A stretch of DNA of 64,000 bases, taken from positions 1-64,000 of the forward strand of contig JABVXU010000236.1 of assembly GCA_013365365.1 (NCBI GenBank), given 5' to 3'. This document shows positions 36,693-48,788 of this stretch, piece after piece. Position 1 is the stretch's first letter; each line of letters begins with the position of its first letter. The stretch is from Cruorifilaria tuberocauda. Its lineage: Eukaryota > Nematoda > Chromadorea > Rhabditida > Onchocercidae. Made by a program: the position numbers and the translations under genes. The notes beneath the pieces were generated by a model. That model saw nothing but the letters and a program-made list of their open reading frames with translations. It made no database searches and was not told the DNA's origin.

Positions 36693-36774
36693 ATACAGCA
36701 GGGTCACAAGGGTATCGAACCCGCTAATGTTTAGCACGCAACTGCAGATTATTCCACTACACCATACGCACGAC
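36693..36774 (-). other. tRNA-like pseudogene or tRNA-derived element
   Basis: On the minus strand an A-box-like TGGTGTAGTGG lies about 40 nt before a B-box GGTTCGATACC, the spacing of an internal RNA polymerase III promoter. The T stem pairs only partly and the acceptor arms do not pair, so it is not a functional tRNA as read by eye. It is most likely a decayed tRNA copy or the head of a tRNA-derived SINE. Confidence 0.4.
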
Positions 36775-36960
36775 AACAGAACACTGGAAACAGCTCTAGG
36801 ATTAATTCCGAGAGTGTTATCAGTGCTCTCTCGGGATTTCTCCTATCCCTCCCCACATTGTCCCGATAATGGTGTGGTTGGTGTGGTGTGACAATATTTG
36901 TATTTATGAATTTCTCGGATATTTCTAGTTTGATTCCTCCTCCTGTACTGCTCCTAAGAT

Positions 36961-37075
36961 AGTAGTAATAATAATTAGTAACAAATTTATTAATTAATAA
37001 TAATAATAATAATAATGATTAATAATAACAATAATAATAGTTAATAATAATAATAATCATAAGAAAAAAATAATG
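36961..37075. repeat. imperfect (AAT)n tract
   Basis: Runs of TAATAATAA interrupted by GATTAA and GTTAA. A similar interrupted tract recurs at about 37484-37625. Confidence 0.8.
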
Positions 37076-37710
37076 ATGATAGTAATGAACAATAAATAAT
37101 AGTAGTAAAAACGTATAAACCCGTATAAAGTGCGCGAAGAGTTTCGTAAAGCGAGCAATTTCATACTGATAATAGAACTAATCATTACAAGTTGAACAAT
37201 TATAAAAGAGAAATTTTGCCATAAATGATTTTGAAACCTTTTAAGGTCCAAATGATATGAATTCTTATTATTTTCCTTGTTTTGGAAATGATTTAGTAAG
37301 TATTTGCACAATTAGTTTTGAAATAAATTATGTTTCATTGTTGAACAAATAGCGATAGCGACCAGAATAATAAACAATGAAAGATTGAATAGTCACGATG
37401 GGAATATGATCTGAATTAGCTAATAGTAAGCAGTAATGATCATATAATCCATACTTCTTATAGCCATGTAATGGCAATAACTTAATAATAATAATTAATA
37501 ATTAACAATAATAATTGTTAATATTAATAACAATTAATAATAATAATGTAATAGTGATAATAAATACTAGTAATAAATAAATAATATAAAAAATAAACAA
37601 TAATAATAATTAGTAATTAATAATTAATTGTCACAAAATTTATTGCTTTTTCTCTTCCAAACTTTTATAGTAAAACTTTTTTCAATGAACACTTTCAAAG
37701 TAAAAAGAAA

Positions 37711-37772
37711 ATTTTATATCTGTAAAAATTTTATATCTGTTTTTTATCTGTATTTTATATCTGTTTTTTATA
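37711..37772. repeat. TTTTATATCTGT tandem units
   Basis: Three to four head-to-tail copies of a 12-17 nt unit ending ATATCTGT. Confidence 0.75.
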
Positions 37773-37983
37773 TCTTTTATTACTGGATAAGTTGTATTAT
37801 TACTTATCTAATCATAATTCCTGTAAGGATATTGCAAATTTATTTGAAATTACTAATATTTTATGTATTCTTATTACTTATATTTTACTAAGACATTTAC
37901 TCATATTTTATTCATTTTCTTTCCCATTATTGCTGTTACTTTCATTTATTTTCAATTATGTATTTATTATTCATATTCATCAC

Positions 37984-37985
<2 letters not shown>

Positions 37986-38060
<75 letters not shown>
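37986..38060. repeat. (ATT)25 microsatellite
   Basis: About 75 bp of pure ATT repeat, flanked by ATTAATTATAATT. It generates artificial poly-Tyr, poly-Leu and poly-Asn open frames that are not genes. Confidence 0.97.
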
Positions 38061-38065
<5 letters not shown>

Positions 38066-38243
38066 AATTATCGTTGCACAAGTATTATCCATGAATAAAT
38101 TATAATCCAATTTCCGAAAATTTTTGGACAAAGAGATTTGTTTTCCAACTTTACTACTTCTCATCCGATATTGCAAATAATGGATGGATGAAAGCTAGAA
38201 GCAGCTAATTTATCTGGTGGAAGATTATTTTCAAGTATTTTAG

Positions 38244-41200
38244 ATGTTTGCCAATTATAGAAATACTCTCTTTGAAAAACAAAACACGGACCAAGGTGAG
38301 AAAGATAGAGAGAGAAAGAGAGAGAGGAAGTGAAAAAAAATAAAGGAAAACAATTTGTGATATTTTTTAATTCAAGTAATAATGAAGAGTGGTTAGACAG
38401 ATAATATATAAGGCATTTTCAAACCTCATAAAATCACTTCCTTGCATTTCTATTTTGCTATCTCTAAATATCAATATACAATACTCATTAAATCAAACTT
38501 TTCTTTTAAGCCGTTTTTCTTATCTGAAAATAGAAATTCATTTAAGTTTGCGTAAAATTTAATTAATTAAATTACAATTATTAATTAAGTGAGAAGAAAA
38601 TAGCTTTTTCCTTTCTTTTTTTGATTATTGTTTTTCATTCAATGCTTTTCCTAATGTTAATCCAAACTTATCTTCGGATCATTTTTCTTACTTTATAATA
38701 AAATTTATTTGAAATTTGCATGAGATTTGATTAAATTAAAATTATCAATTTAGGAGAGAAAAAGAATTGCTTGTTTTTTTTTCTTTGGCATTCGCTACTT
38801 TTCTAGTTTTCTCTCAAACTTTTTCTCTTTTTTTTCAAAAAAAGAGTGGAAAATGTATTCTAATCAATTGATTTAAAAGGATAAAAATATGGACGAAGTT
38901 TTAGTTTTTTCATCAATTTATAAGTATAAGAGAGAGATAAAGCTATTTATAATCGAAAAAATTTTCCAATTATTACACTTTTATAGCTAAATTGAAATAA
39001 TTTTCTCTATTTAATAATTAAAATAAATCTATTTATTTAAAAATTGAAATTTTCTTTTTAAAAAAGATTAGCTTAAATCATTCATTCATTTCCGCTAAAT
39101 AATTTCCATTTCTTTTTCTTTTCACAGATGTCTATCAGTACATTTTACATTTATCAGTACATTTATTCATTCTATCAGTATTCTTTCTATTCATTATCAG
39201 AGCACGAAATGTTTCACGAAATACCTTTTTTGATAACGATTTAGCATTTTCTTTTTTTTCATCAATTCACAGGAATAAATTATTGAATAAAAAATAATTT
39301 TATCGGAAACATTTTTCGATTATTATATTTATAAATTATTTGAAGAATATTTATTAAATTTGATAGTTTATTATCACGTACCACGTATAAACCACGTATA
39401 TCAAGTAAAAAAGTTTAACATTACTTAAAGTAAGAATAGAATCATTCTACGGAATAAGTATTCAAATTCTCCTTTTAATCAACTTAGCGAACTTATATTA
39501 TTTTCCTATTCCTTATTTAAACTTAATAAACTTGTATTACTTATACTTAACATTCTTGCTTATATTACTTATTTGTAACCATATATATTATCCACATATC
39601 ACTTATATTAATTGAAATATAAACTAGTAACTTACTTGTTCAGACTTAACAAATTCAAAAAAAAAGCTAAATTGAAGTTAAAATTAAGTTTATGATGAAA
39701 CAATAATTTTAATTCACTTAAAAATAAGCAACAATAGTAACATGATTAGCGGCAACAAAAAGCAATAATTGGATGATAAAAACAAAGAAAGTTAAGCAGC
39801 TGTTAAAGCAACTTTATTACAGATTAATTTTATTTCCCTTCTACACCACACTTTCTTAACAGTTCAGTTTTATATCTCTTACTTTCATCAAATTGATTGA
39901 AAAAAATTTTTGATCAGTAAGTTAAATAAATTTATTTTGTTTGTTTTAAAATATTTCAATTTTAGTTCTTCATCTTTTGATATATTTTTGTGCTTACAAA
40001 AATAATCATTTATTTATGATCTGTTAAATTCAACCCATTGAAATCATAATTAATTAATTACCAATTGAATTTTCAACTGAAATAATCATTATCAATGAAG
40101 TTTTTCCCTTTCGCTCTTTTTGTTTTTTCGTTATTTTTCAGAAATCAATAAAAACGATGGGAGGAAATGCCATTATTTGAAGGTTGTTGTTCAAATTCAA
40201 CCATTGATCGGAAAAAATCAATTGCATATGCACCATCAACAAACGAATTAGGTGGGAACTTTTTTTCATTTTTGTTAACTTTTAATTAATGAATAGGTTA
40301 TTTGCAGAAATTAAAATTTATTCTAAAATATAAATTAATAAGTTAAATATTTACAGGAGTTAAAATTTAATATGTTCAATTTCCAAATCGCAAATTAATT
40401 AATTTATTTATGATTCTTTTGGTAAAAATTAAAACATTTATTATGCCTAAAATTTATTTAAAAAAATTAATTTGGTTAAAATTAAGAAATTTATATCATA
40501 GAAATGAATTACTTTTATTTTAGAAATAAAAAAACATCAGAAAGAAAAAACGGGTAATTGTCAAGTGATACCTTCGTCAATATCTGAATATAAGGTAAAG
40601 ACTGATGTGAATTTTAATTAAAATTAAATTTAAAATTATTAATCACTAAAATTAACTGAAATTACTAAAATTTAAAACAAAATTATTACAAAATGTATAT
40701 TGCTATTATTATATTTATCATCCAGTGATAAAATAGATGCTTAAATTAAGTAATTTATTGAGTATGTAATTATCTTCTAATGGAAGATAATCGATTATAT
40801 AATTTATGATATTTACGTTCGCATAACTTACCCTAACTTAACTAGTTTTATTATACTTTTACTTTTTTTTTAATTTCTGATAAATGCTTTATTTTAATCA
40901 AGCTGATTTAATTAATGAGCAAAAAAAAAATCTTCCAATTGAAAGGAATCACTACTATGTAGAGTTCTGAAAATCATTTTAAAATTATTTCAATAAAAAA
41001 ATTTTTTTTCGATACTTTATTTTCTATCCATTATAACTTCTTTTTCAATGATAAACTTGAAAGAGTGTGAAGAAAAAAGTAATAAATGATATGTTGATGA
41101 AAAACAAACAATACAAGTACCATTAACTAGTACGAACAAGTAACAGTAAGAGTGCCATTGCATAATGATATATCTTACTGATATGATAAACAAATTTATA

Positions 41201-43470
41201 TAAATTTTATCTTAACTATTTCATTTGATTTAATCTTATTATATCTGTTTATACTTGCTTTTATTTTGCCATATGAAAAGGAAGCTAATTATTCATTACT
41301 GTATTTTATACGATTATTCTTTCCAACGTTTATTTAACATTATTTGTATTGTATAATCATTTCATTGATCTATATTATTATTCATATTATTATTTGATTA
41401 TTTGAAATTGTCATTATTATCACCTGACATCTCAAGAGGAATTTATATTCCGATAAAAATGAAAATAAGGAAAAATGGAAAGTGGAATAAAGAGGGAGGA
41501 GGAGCTTTTTCGCTTAAAAGATGTTAATCAAATTTCCATCAACTATGTAACATGCAATCAATAAATCTATTTTTATTTAAACCATAAGGAAAATTTCTAT
41601 TTACATCTATAATTTTGACAAATGTTTATCATAAAAGTTTTTCCTCTTATCATTTCTTAAAGAATAATTATTACGAATTTCCTTTCTTTTTCGTAAATAA
41701 TTATCATAAATTGTTTTCTTATCATTTTTAACAGAAAAGAAAAAAAAAGAAATTGTAATTGAATTTTTCCTTTCCTTAAATAACATTCTCAACATTACTC
41801 TCATGTTTACTGCTTCAACTATTTGCTTCAAATTTTCTTTACAGAATTTTGTTATCATTGATCCATTAAAACTGCTCTGTTTCTTTCGTGTTAATCTTTT
41901 TTTTTCTTTGGTTCTGCTAAAGTACATTGTACACTTTATGACAACATTTTTAAATTTAACTTTTAGTAAAATACTTTTTCCAATTTTTCTCTTTCGCTAG
42001 CTATCATTAAAGAGGAAGAAAAGTAGCTGTTGTTCAAATCGAGAAATGAATGGAAGTGAGAAGAATCCATCTGTTCAATTTAACGAAGGATTATCGAGTA
42101 AGTGAAAAATGATCGATTGATTGGATTGATTGATTGATATTAAATCAAAATTCGACGCAGTTATCATAAGGCATTGTGCACTTAATGGCTAAAAAGTGAT
42201 TAGTGATAATCTCTTCTAAATATATACGTTTAATTGGAATAGAAGGGTGTTTATATAATTTAAATAGATTTAAAAAAAAATTGATAATTCAAATTAATTG
42301 AATCAATTAAACAGAATTTGGCATTTGATAAGATGATGTCATTGATCAGTTAAGGAAAGAGTGGAAGAAATGTTTCAAATTTAGCTTTTAATATTAATTA
42401 GAAGGAGGAACTAAATGAATGGGAATGATGAGCATAATAAGGATTAGCCAAATGAATTGACAATTAATTAAATGGTATAGTTCAAAATTGAAATCTTAAA
42501 GCTGGTTCAACTGAAATGCTTAATGCAACAAAATTCTATCAGAATTGTGCGGATGAAGATTTGGAAAGCCGTTGGATGGAAGTTTATGAAGAGCAAAAAA
42601 CTACTTATCAAACATCAAGCGGTTCAATTTTTTTCCTGCTAATTATAAATGTCACGAAAAGATGAATAATTATTGCTTATTCAAATTACCATTTATAAAA
42701 AATTTCAATTTATTTCGAATATTTCAAAATCCAAATTATAAGTATCTTAAAATTTTGGATTTTTTTCTGAAATCGTTATACTTTTCATTGAATTTTATTC
42801 CTTACATTTTCTTATGCTGTTAGGAAATGAAGTGATTGCACCAAAGTTATCAACACGATCCACAATTGAAGTCAGTCAGATTAAATTGGATAATATTGAT
42901 TCATTTTTAGGTAATCAATATCATTTTACTTATTTTGATTACCAATTTTTAAATGAAATTTTAATCATTATTCCAAAACTTTCATTTCACTTATCATATT
43001 TAATACCACTGCTTTATAGTACAATTTAATTTCAATCGTAGTAAACAACAACTTGTAATTTAGAAATGAATGTGGAATAGAATTCTCAAATTATTAGTAT
43101 AATGATAGTGACAATTAGCATAATATATAATATTAATGGTAATGTATAATAATGATAATAATTAGTATGATGTATAATGATAATGATGATGACAATATAA
43201 TAATTTCACTCTGTGAATATTGAATTATTTAAATTAAAAATATTCCCATTCATAAAATAGCAAATACAAACATTAAAATATCATTGCTGCAATCGGTTAA
43301 AATTTAAATTAATATCATTTGAAAAGAAAGAAAAAAAAAAATAATTCATTATCAATCTTTCAGAAAAGACGCATTCAGCAGAACCAAAAGGTATAAACTT
43401 TAAATCACAGCTGCAACGATGTCACGAAATGGAAAATATCGATAAAGTTACACAACAAGAACGAAAATGA
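38244..43470 (+). CDS. unknown polar protein with two alternative first exons
   Basis: Function unknown. Common exons 40524-40594, 42001-42097, 42502-42621, 42824-42910 and 43364-43470 are linked by exact phases and end in TGA. Two first exons, each ending in phase 1, can be joined to 40524: 38244-38295 (17 codons; ATG right after a TATTTTAG acceptor; donor GTGAGA) and 40167-40251 (28 codons; starts MPLFEGCCSN). Products are about 177 and 188 residues. No signal peptide or membrane span. The chain is polar, rich in Lys, Glu, Asn and Ser. The second isoform begins with a Cys-Cys pair suitable for palmitoylation, and exon 42001 carries a basic stretch plus another CCSN (KRKKSSCCSN), a plausible membrane-anchoring combination (inference). 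Upstream of the 40167 ATG an overlapping 7-codon uORF starts at 40157. Candidate trans-splice acceptors precede both first exons. Confidence 0.65.
39131..39182. repeat. TATCAGTACATTT tandem units
   Basis: Three copies of a unit of about 13-20 nt, in the intron after the first alternative exon. Confidence 0.7.
41624..41736. repeat. intronic direct repeat
   Basis: Two copies of TTATCATAAA, a short T-rich spacer and CTTATCATTT (about 41626-41662 and 41699-41733), with a shorter related stretch between. This repeat underlies a 106-codon antisense ORF at 41607-41927, which I do not regard as a gene. Confidence 0.65.
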
Positions 43471-44372
43471 ACATCACCTGCAACTGTTAACAATTTCCCT
43501 CTTCTAAAATTACATTATGAATTTCAATTGAAAATTTTTAACACGGTGTAAATTCTTTTGTTCGTTTTTTCCTTTTTAAATGATACCATTTCGCATTACA
43601 ATGAGTTTCAGCAATGTCGAGGAAGAACATAGCTTTATTCATTTTTTGGATAATTTTTAAGCAGACTTGAGATAAAAGTTCAACTGAGAAAACAAAGTCT
43701 TGAAAGTACATTCACATCTGAATTTAAAAATTGTAAAAAAAATTGATCGATGCATAACCCTTTGCTCAATCCGGTTTTTCTGAATAACATATTTTGTTTG
43801 AACTACACAAATTTTCAGAGACATTGTATTACACAAAAAAAATGCATTTCAAAATGTTTCCGGAAATTAATGAAACAAATTTCATCACTCTGAGCAAAAA
43901 TTCCTTTCCAATAATTTGTTTCATTTTTTGACAATTGATAAATGTTTTTTAAATTTTGGATGTCAAAATTCAAAATTTCTCCTCACTTAGATTTCAAAAC
44001 AATAGTATCTTTTTTGCATATGAATGTTAAATATTAGTACTAAAATTCATTTTGTTAAGATCGTTGTTCTGAACTATGGAAGGAAACCCAATAAGCCAGA
44101 AAAAATAAAATAAAATTCAATCAGATGCTTTACTCGAAATCTGCAAAAATTATGTAGTAAACAGTTTTATCAAAAATATTACATCGTAAAAACAAATCAT
44201 TTAAAAGGTGACGACCAAACAGTAAGAAAGAAGTTCCAAAAATTATAATTAAGATTTTTAAAGTTTCTGGAAATATCTGAGAGTTTGTCCCACAGTAATC
44301 AAGTCATAAAAATGACAACACGGAACAATAAGCAACAACGTTATCATCGAGTATAAACGCTAATGCAATTTC
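43471..44372. other. convergent intergenic region
   Basis: 3' flanks of the 38-43 kb gene (+) and CCT4 (-). AT-rich; no gene, repeat or RNA seen. Confidence 0.5.
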
Positions 44373-47300
44373 TTAGCGAACAGCCATCACCTGCAAAACA
44401 AACTTAGAGTTAATTACTTTAATGGTTCAGCTTAAACGTAGAGGTTTCCAGCATTTGGGCAAAATATGAATATAGAAGAAAATAAGGAATTTTTGAGAGA
44501 TTATTTTTTTCAAGTAATTTCGATATTTCCAGTATGCTTTACCCTTTCATTTGTTACAGTAATAAAAACAGAAGATATCTGTTAAATAGCAAATGGTAAA
44601 TTCACAGTTTGTGCTTGATTCAAATTCTCACAATCTATGAAAATATCGCAAATAATAAACTAACAATGTCGTCAATTTTGAGAATAGAGCGAACACATTC
44701 AGCAGCTTGTTTGATTGCTGAAGATGATACCAAAAGTGGCTGTAACACATTTTCCTCTCTGATATCAGTAACATAGCCCTAAAAAAAACGATAATTTGCT
44801 TGATAGATTCATGAGAAAATTTAAGTATTGAAACCATCTAATGCACAGAAAAGAATAAGGAATCAAGGAATCCAGCAAAGAAAATACAGCGTTCATTCTA
44901 AATAAGTACACCGACCTTACGAATGTTTATTCCATGATTCTTCTTACCGTTCGCGTGTTGAGCACGCAATTCAGTAACAGTTGCTATAGGATTCAAACCA
45001 GCATTTTCGGCTAATGTATATGGAATCTGTTCCAGAGCATCTGCAAAAGCCTGAAAAAAATCAAAGAAAATACCACACATACTTCGTGTGAAGCTTTATT
45101 TACCTTTAATTTCTATGAAATCTACAAAAACATTTTGAAAATCCGAGTTGCTAATTATATTTTTCTTTACAGTAGACAAGAATTTCACTATGCAATATGA
45201 GATTTCGCAAAAAAATAATATAACGAACTCTCCAACAGTACTGTTCAGCACCAGGTCTTTCTTGAGCCAATTGGCGCAACTGCACCGCTATCTCCATTTC
45301 AGGTGCGCCACCACCTAAAGCAGAATAATTAAGCTGAATCAGTAAATAAACATTTTCGTAATTGGAACAGAAGTTTACGAATTGCAGATATCCTTATCAG
45401 CGTATATGTTAGTGTAATCGAAAGATTTTTTATGACAAAAAAATTACTGGTCGAAAATAAAATGAATTTTAAATAATTTCACTAACCAGGGAGAAGAGCT
45501 TTCTTTTTTACCAAACATCGTATAACGCAAAGCGCATCATGAAATGACCGTTCTGCTTCTTCCAATACTAACTTATTAGAACCACGAATCAAGACTGAAA
45601 CTGCTTGTCCCGGATTTTGCACGCCAGTAACCTGAAAACTGATTGAATTTACTTGAATTAAGCATATGTAGATTTCATTCTATAAATGATATGATGCAAC
45701 TAATGAATGAAGAAATGATAGAACAGCTTTAATATTACATTCCGAAAAGTAAAAATTAGACCTAAAATTTGCTAAAGATTTCCAAAATTCTTTACTTGAA
45801 TAATTTTTCCATCTCCTCCTGTCGGAATCTGCTCAACAAGATCTGCAGAACCTAATGCTTCGGGAACAAAGTGGTCGATTGATGCAACTGGACGACAACC
45901 GAGAATGCGAGAGTAAAATTCGATGTCTTCTCTTTCAATATCTTTGATAACCATTATCTTCATTTTTGCCAAAAAATGCAAAGACATTTCATTTACCGCA
46001 TCTCTTAAATATTATTTCATGAAAAAATAGAGACTATATTTAAATTTAACGGAAATTAGAATTCAAAGTTTAATTTAAATATGGGGAAATTTTCCCTCCT
46101 TTTATCGCTTAATTTTCTATTAGAATAATAGATATTGGAAGAATGTTCCTCAAACCAATCCCAAACTATCTAAGAGATAAAGGGATAGAAATGATAGTTC
46201 TTCAATCTTTAACTTTCCTGCTATTTCGTAAACACTTATAATATTCAAATTATCAAAGTTCTATTCGACGAAAAAATAACTTTAAAGCACCTGAGAATGC
46301 TTTTTTGTATCATCAAGACATTACATCCTGCCTTCTTGATTTGCTTGCACAAATCAAGTAAGTACGTCCGTTCTTCTCTTAAGGCTCGATCCATTTGAGT
46401 GTAATCGGATAAAATCACTTGATTTTCCATCTCAAATGATGAAAAATTCCAAAATAATCGAATGATATGTCAACAAATTAAACAAAAAGTCGAAAGATGC
46501 AGAGAACAATAAGTGACTTAAACATAAGTGGAAGAAAATATACATCAGTTTTTGGAGGACTCAGCTGAAACTGAATTAATCCAATTTGGGCTTTTTCAAC
46601 ACGTGTTGGACCTCCACGTCCCATGGAACGCTGATCAATAAGTGCACCATCTATCAAGCAAGACTCTTCAACAGTTTCGCCCACTTTCTTCACGATTTTA
46701 ATCATCCGCAAATCGACGTTGTTATCCTCCGAATTGGTAATCTAAATTTATAGCATTTCAGATGTGAATACATGCTTATTGATAGTTAATTTCAAACAAA
46801 ATCTTTTTACTTTTTTAACAGCATTCACGGCCATTGGTGCAAGCAACCATGAATATTGAGATACAACCTAAAATGGAGAAATATTTTCGATAATAAACTA
46901 AATGTTAACAGTTATATCAATTTTTTTTAACCTTAAGAGACTTAAAAACATAAAATATGACTTGCTCGATTACAAAGCATTATATGCTTCCTTATTATTA
47001 TATCTCCTCTTGTAAGACAGTTTCAAAAAATGGAACTCCATTATTCATATTGATATGATAAGGAAATTAAAAGGTTCTAATTTCCGAGGTTTTATGACAA
47101 AATTACGAAAACTGAGCTATAATTAGTGAATTAAAAAATAATTACTTTTGAATTCAAACTAGTTGTAGCAATTTTCGCTAGTTGGTCATCGCTTTCGAGA
47201 TCGATTGGTGAAGCCATTGATTCCAGGATCTTTTCAGCTTGAATCGAAGCGCGCTGAAAACTCTCCGAAATCGTCGTCGGATGAATCCCTAAAATAATCC

Positions 47301-48375
47301 TTGAGAAATTCATATGACTGTTTTCTTGCTTGACATCATTTAAACCTAGGAAGAGAAAAATTTAAAAAAAAAAATTTATTCATCCTAAGACTCTGCGAGA
47401 ACTTCTTGTTTCTGTTTTTCTATCCATAATTAAAAACATTTAAATACCTTTGTTTAATAATTTCTCCGCGCCATCAAGCAATGCACCGGCAATAACAACT
47501 ACCGTTGTAGTTCCATCACCAGCTTCGATATCCTGGGCTTTTGATAATTCAACCAGCTAAAATGACGAATATCTTCTATCAATTTACCGTAACAACATGA
47601 TTGATAAATCACCATAAAATAACAGAACATATTCTGAAGATTTCCTAATAGTTTCACCAAAAGTTTTACCATTTTAGCTGCAGGATGTATGACACTCATT
47701 TGTTTTAAAATTGTTGCGCCGTCGTTTGTTATTGTTACTTCACCTTTTCCCGTTTCAATCATCTTATCCATCCCTGATATGAATATTACGTTCACTCGTG
47801 TACAACTATCAACTTTCATTGATCTTTTCTTATTAAATTCTGGTTAGGAACAATTTAGTTTTTTTCAATTTGTCAAAAAAAACAGCAGCTAAATTTGAAA
47901 TGAAAAATAACCTTTAGGTCCCAGACTTGTTCTAATGGCGTCAGCAACAGCCTTTGCCGCAGTAATATTACTGCTTCGCACACTATCCGGTTTATCCTTG
48001 TCCTGCAAACATGCAGTTAAGATGACCGATCATAAAATAATAGATGAGATCTATTTCAGATTTGATTAACTCTATAAATCACTCTGCATAAATATTTAAA
48101 ACAGTTTACATGCTAATGCTATCGAATAGCTACAAGATTCATCTTTTCGTGCTGCTCTTCTTATTTATTAACAAGATGTAATGCTTCTATGACTCTAAAT
48201 TCAGCACATATTTTGCTTTTCAGCTCACCAATACATCATTTAATCTAACAGTGATAAATATTCAATATAACTTAAAATCATAATAACAATCATAATAACG
48301 AAAGGATTGTACCTTAAAAGCAAGTGATGGGACTTTTCCAAGTGCTTTCGATGGAGCAATCGTTGCTTTCGCCAT
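44373..48375 (-). CDS. cct-4: T-complex protein 1 subunit delta (CCT4)
   Basis: ATP-dependent subunit of the cytosolic CCT/TRiC chaperonin, which folds actin, tubulin and many WD-repeat proteins. Fourteen exons in transcript order: 48375-48313, 48002-47912, 47773-47670, 47556-47448, 47288-47146, 46867-46811, 46741-46544, 46430-46291, 46003-45796, 45631-45487, 45314-45229, 45050-44916, 44778-44665, 44390-44373. All phases match; 536 residues against 539 in human. Equatorial domain: TSLGPKGMDKM then TNDGATIL (about 47-76), nucleotide-hydrolysis motif GDGTT 99-103, GGGAPE 420-425, and LAENAGLNP. Delta-specific stretches include the [14 protein letters not shown] segment, [18 protein letters not shown], and the end RSILKIDDI. 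The last exon codes only VMAVR plus stop. Divergently paired with CHERP across 413 bp. Confidence 0.97.
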
Positions 48376-48788
48376 TTTACGATACTGATAACGTAGAGCA
48401 CAATGAAGAAACTAAAATTCGGTTAATCATCATAGCATTACTATTACTACTAAATAATATGTATAGCTATGCGCTTCCTTCATCCTTACTTTCCCGGGAC
48501 ATCCCAGACCTTAAATTCCACGCTAAACCACAAGCAACCCAATTCTCCCACTTTCAGGTTACTTCCTCCGGAAAAACTTGGGCCGGCCACAATAAGCTGG
48601 GATTTAATGACTCGGACTACTATTATTAGTATTGTTTCAGATGTTGTCTTTTGCTTTTTCTTTTGCTTCCTTTCCGTTTTTCCATTTTCTGCTCTCCGTT
48701 GAGGATTTTCGGGGTTATTTTTCTTCCTAAAATATATTTACAGGTTTTATCATTTATCTAAAAAAGCCACAATTAAGCTCTATGAATT
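48376..48788. promoter_or_regulatory. bidirectional promoter of CCT4 and CHERP
   Basis: 413 bp between the two start codons. The middle, about 48468-48610, is strikingly less AT-rich than anything nearby, with CCCGGG and GGCCGGCC palindromes and several CG dinucleotides. An acceptor-like TATATTTACAG at about 48742 could serve CHERP trans-splicing. Overlapping ORFs here (48324-48629, 48469-48702) are regarded as by-products of the composition. Shared promoter use is inferred from the geometry. Confidence 0.6.

Larger units (their letters stand above)
36040..38243. other. divergent intergenic region with tRNA-like block and TAA/ATT repeats
   Basis: Upstream of both the zinc-finger gene (-) and the 38-43 kb gene (+). 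About 36340-36900 is less AT-rich than the surroundings and contains a tRNA-like segment and a hairpin (CCGAGAG and CTCTCGG arms around 36810-36838). From 36960 on it is TAA/ATT-rich, with tandem TTTTATATCTGT units at about 37711-37772. No gene supported. Confidence 0.5.

Noticed and set aside
37792..38176. Several long ORFs of poly-Tyr, poly-Leu or poly-Asn
   Set aside because: All are translations of the (ATT)25 microsatellite in different frames; no splice or start context.
41607..41927. 106-codon antisense ORF, Lys/Arg-rich
   Set aside because: Lies in an intron of the opposite-strand gene, arises from a pyrimidine-rich direct repeat, and has no homology or splice sites.
48324..48702. 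Overlapping ORFs of 101 and 77 codons in the CCT4-CHERP interval
   Set aside because: They overlap CCT4 exon 1 antisense and the GC-rich promoter core; two frames are open only because of low AT content there.
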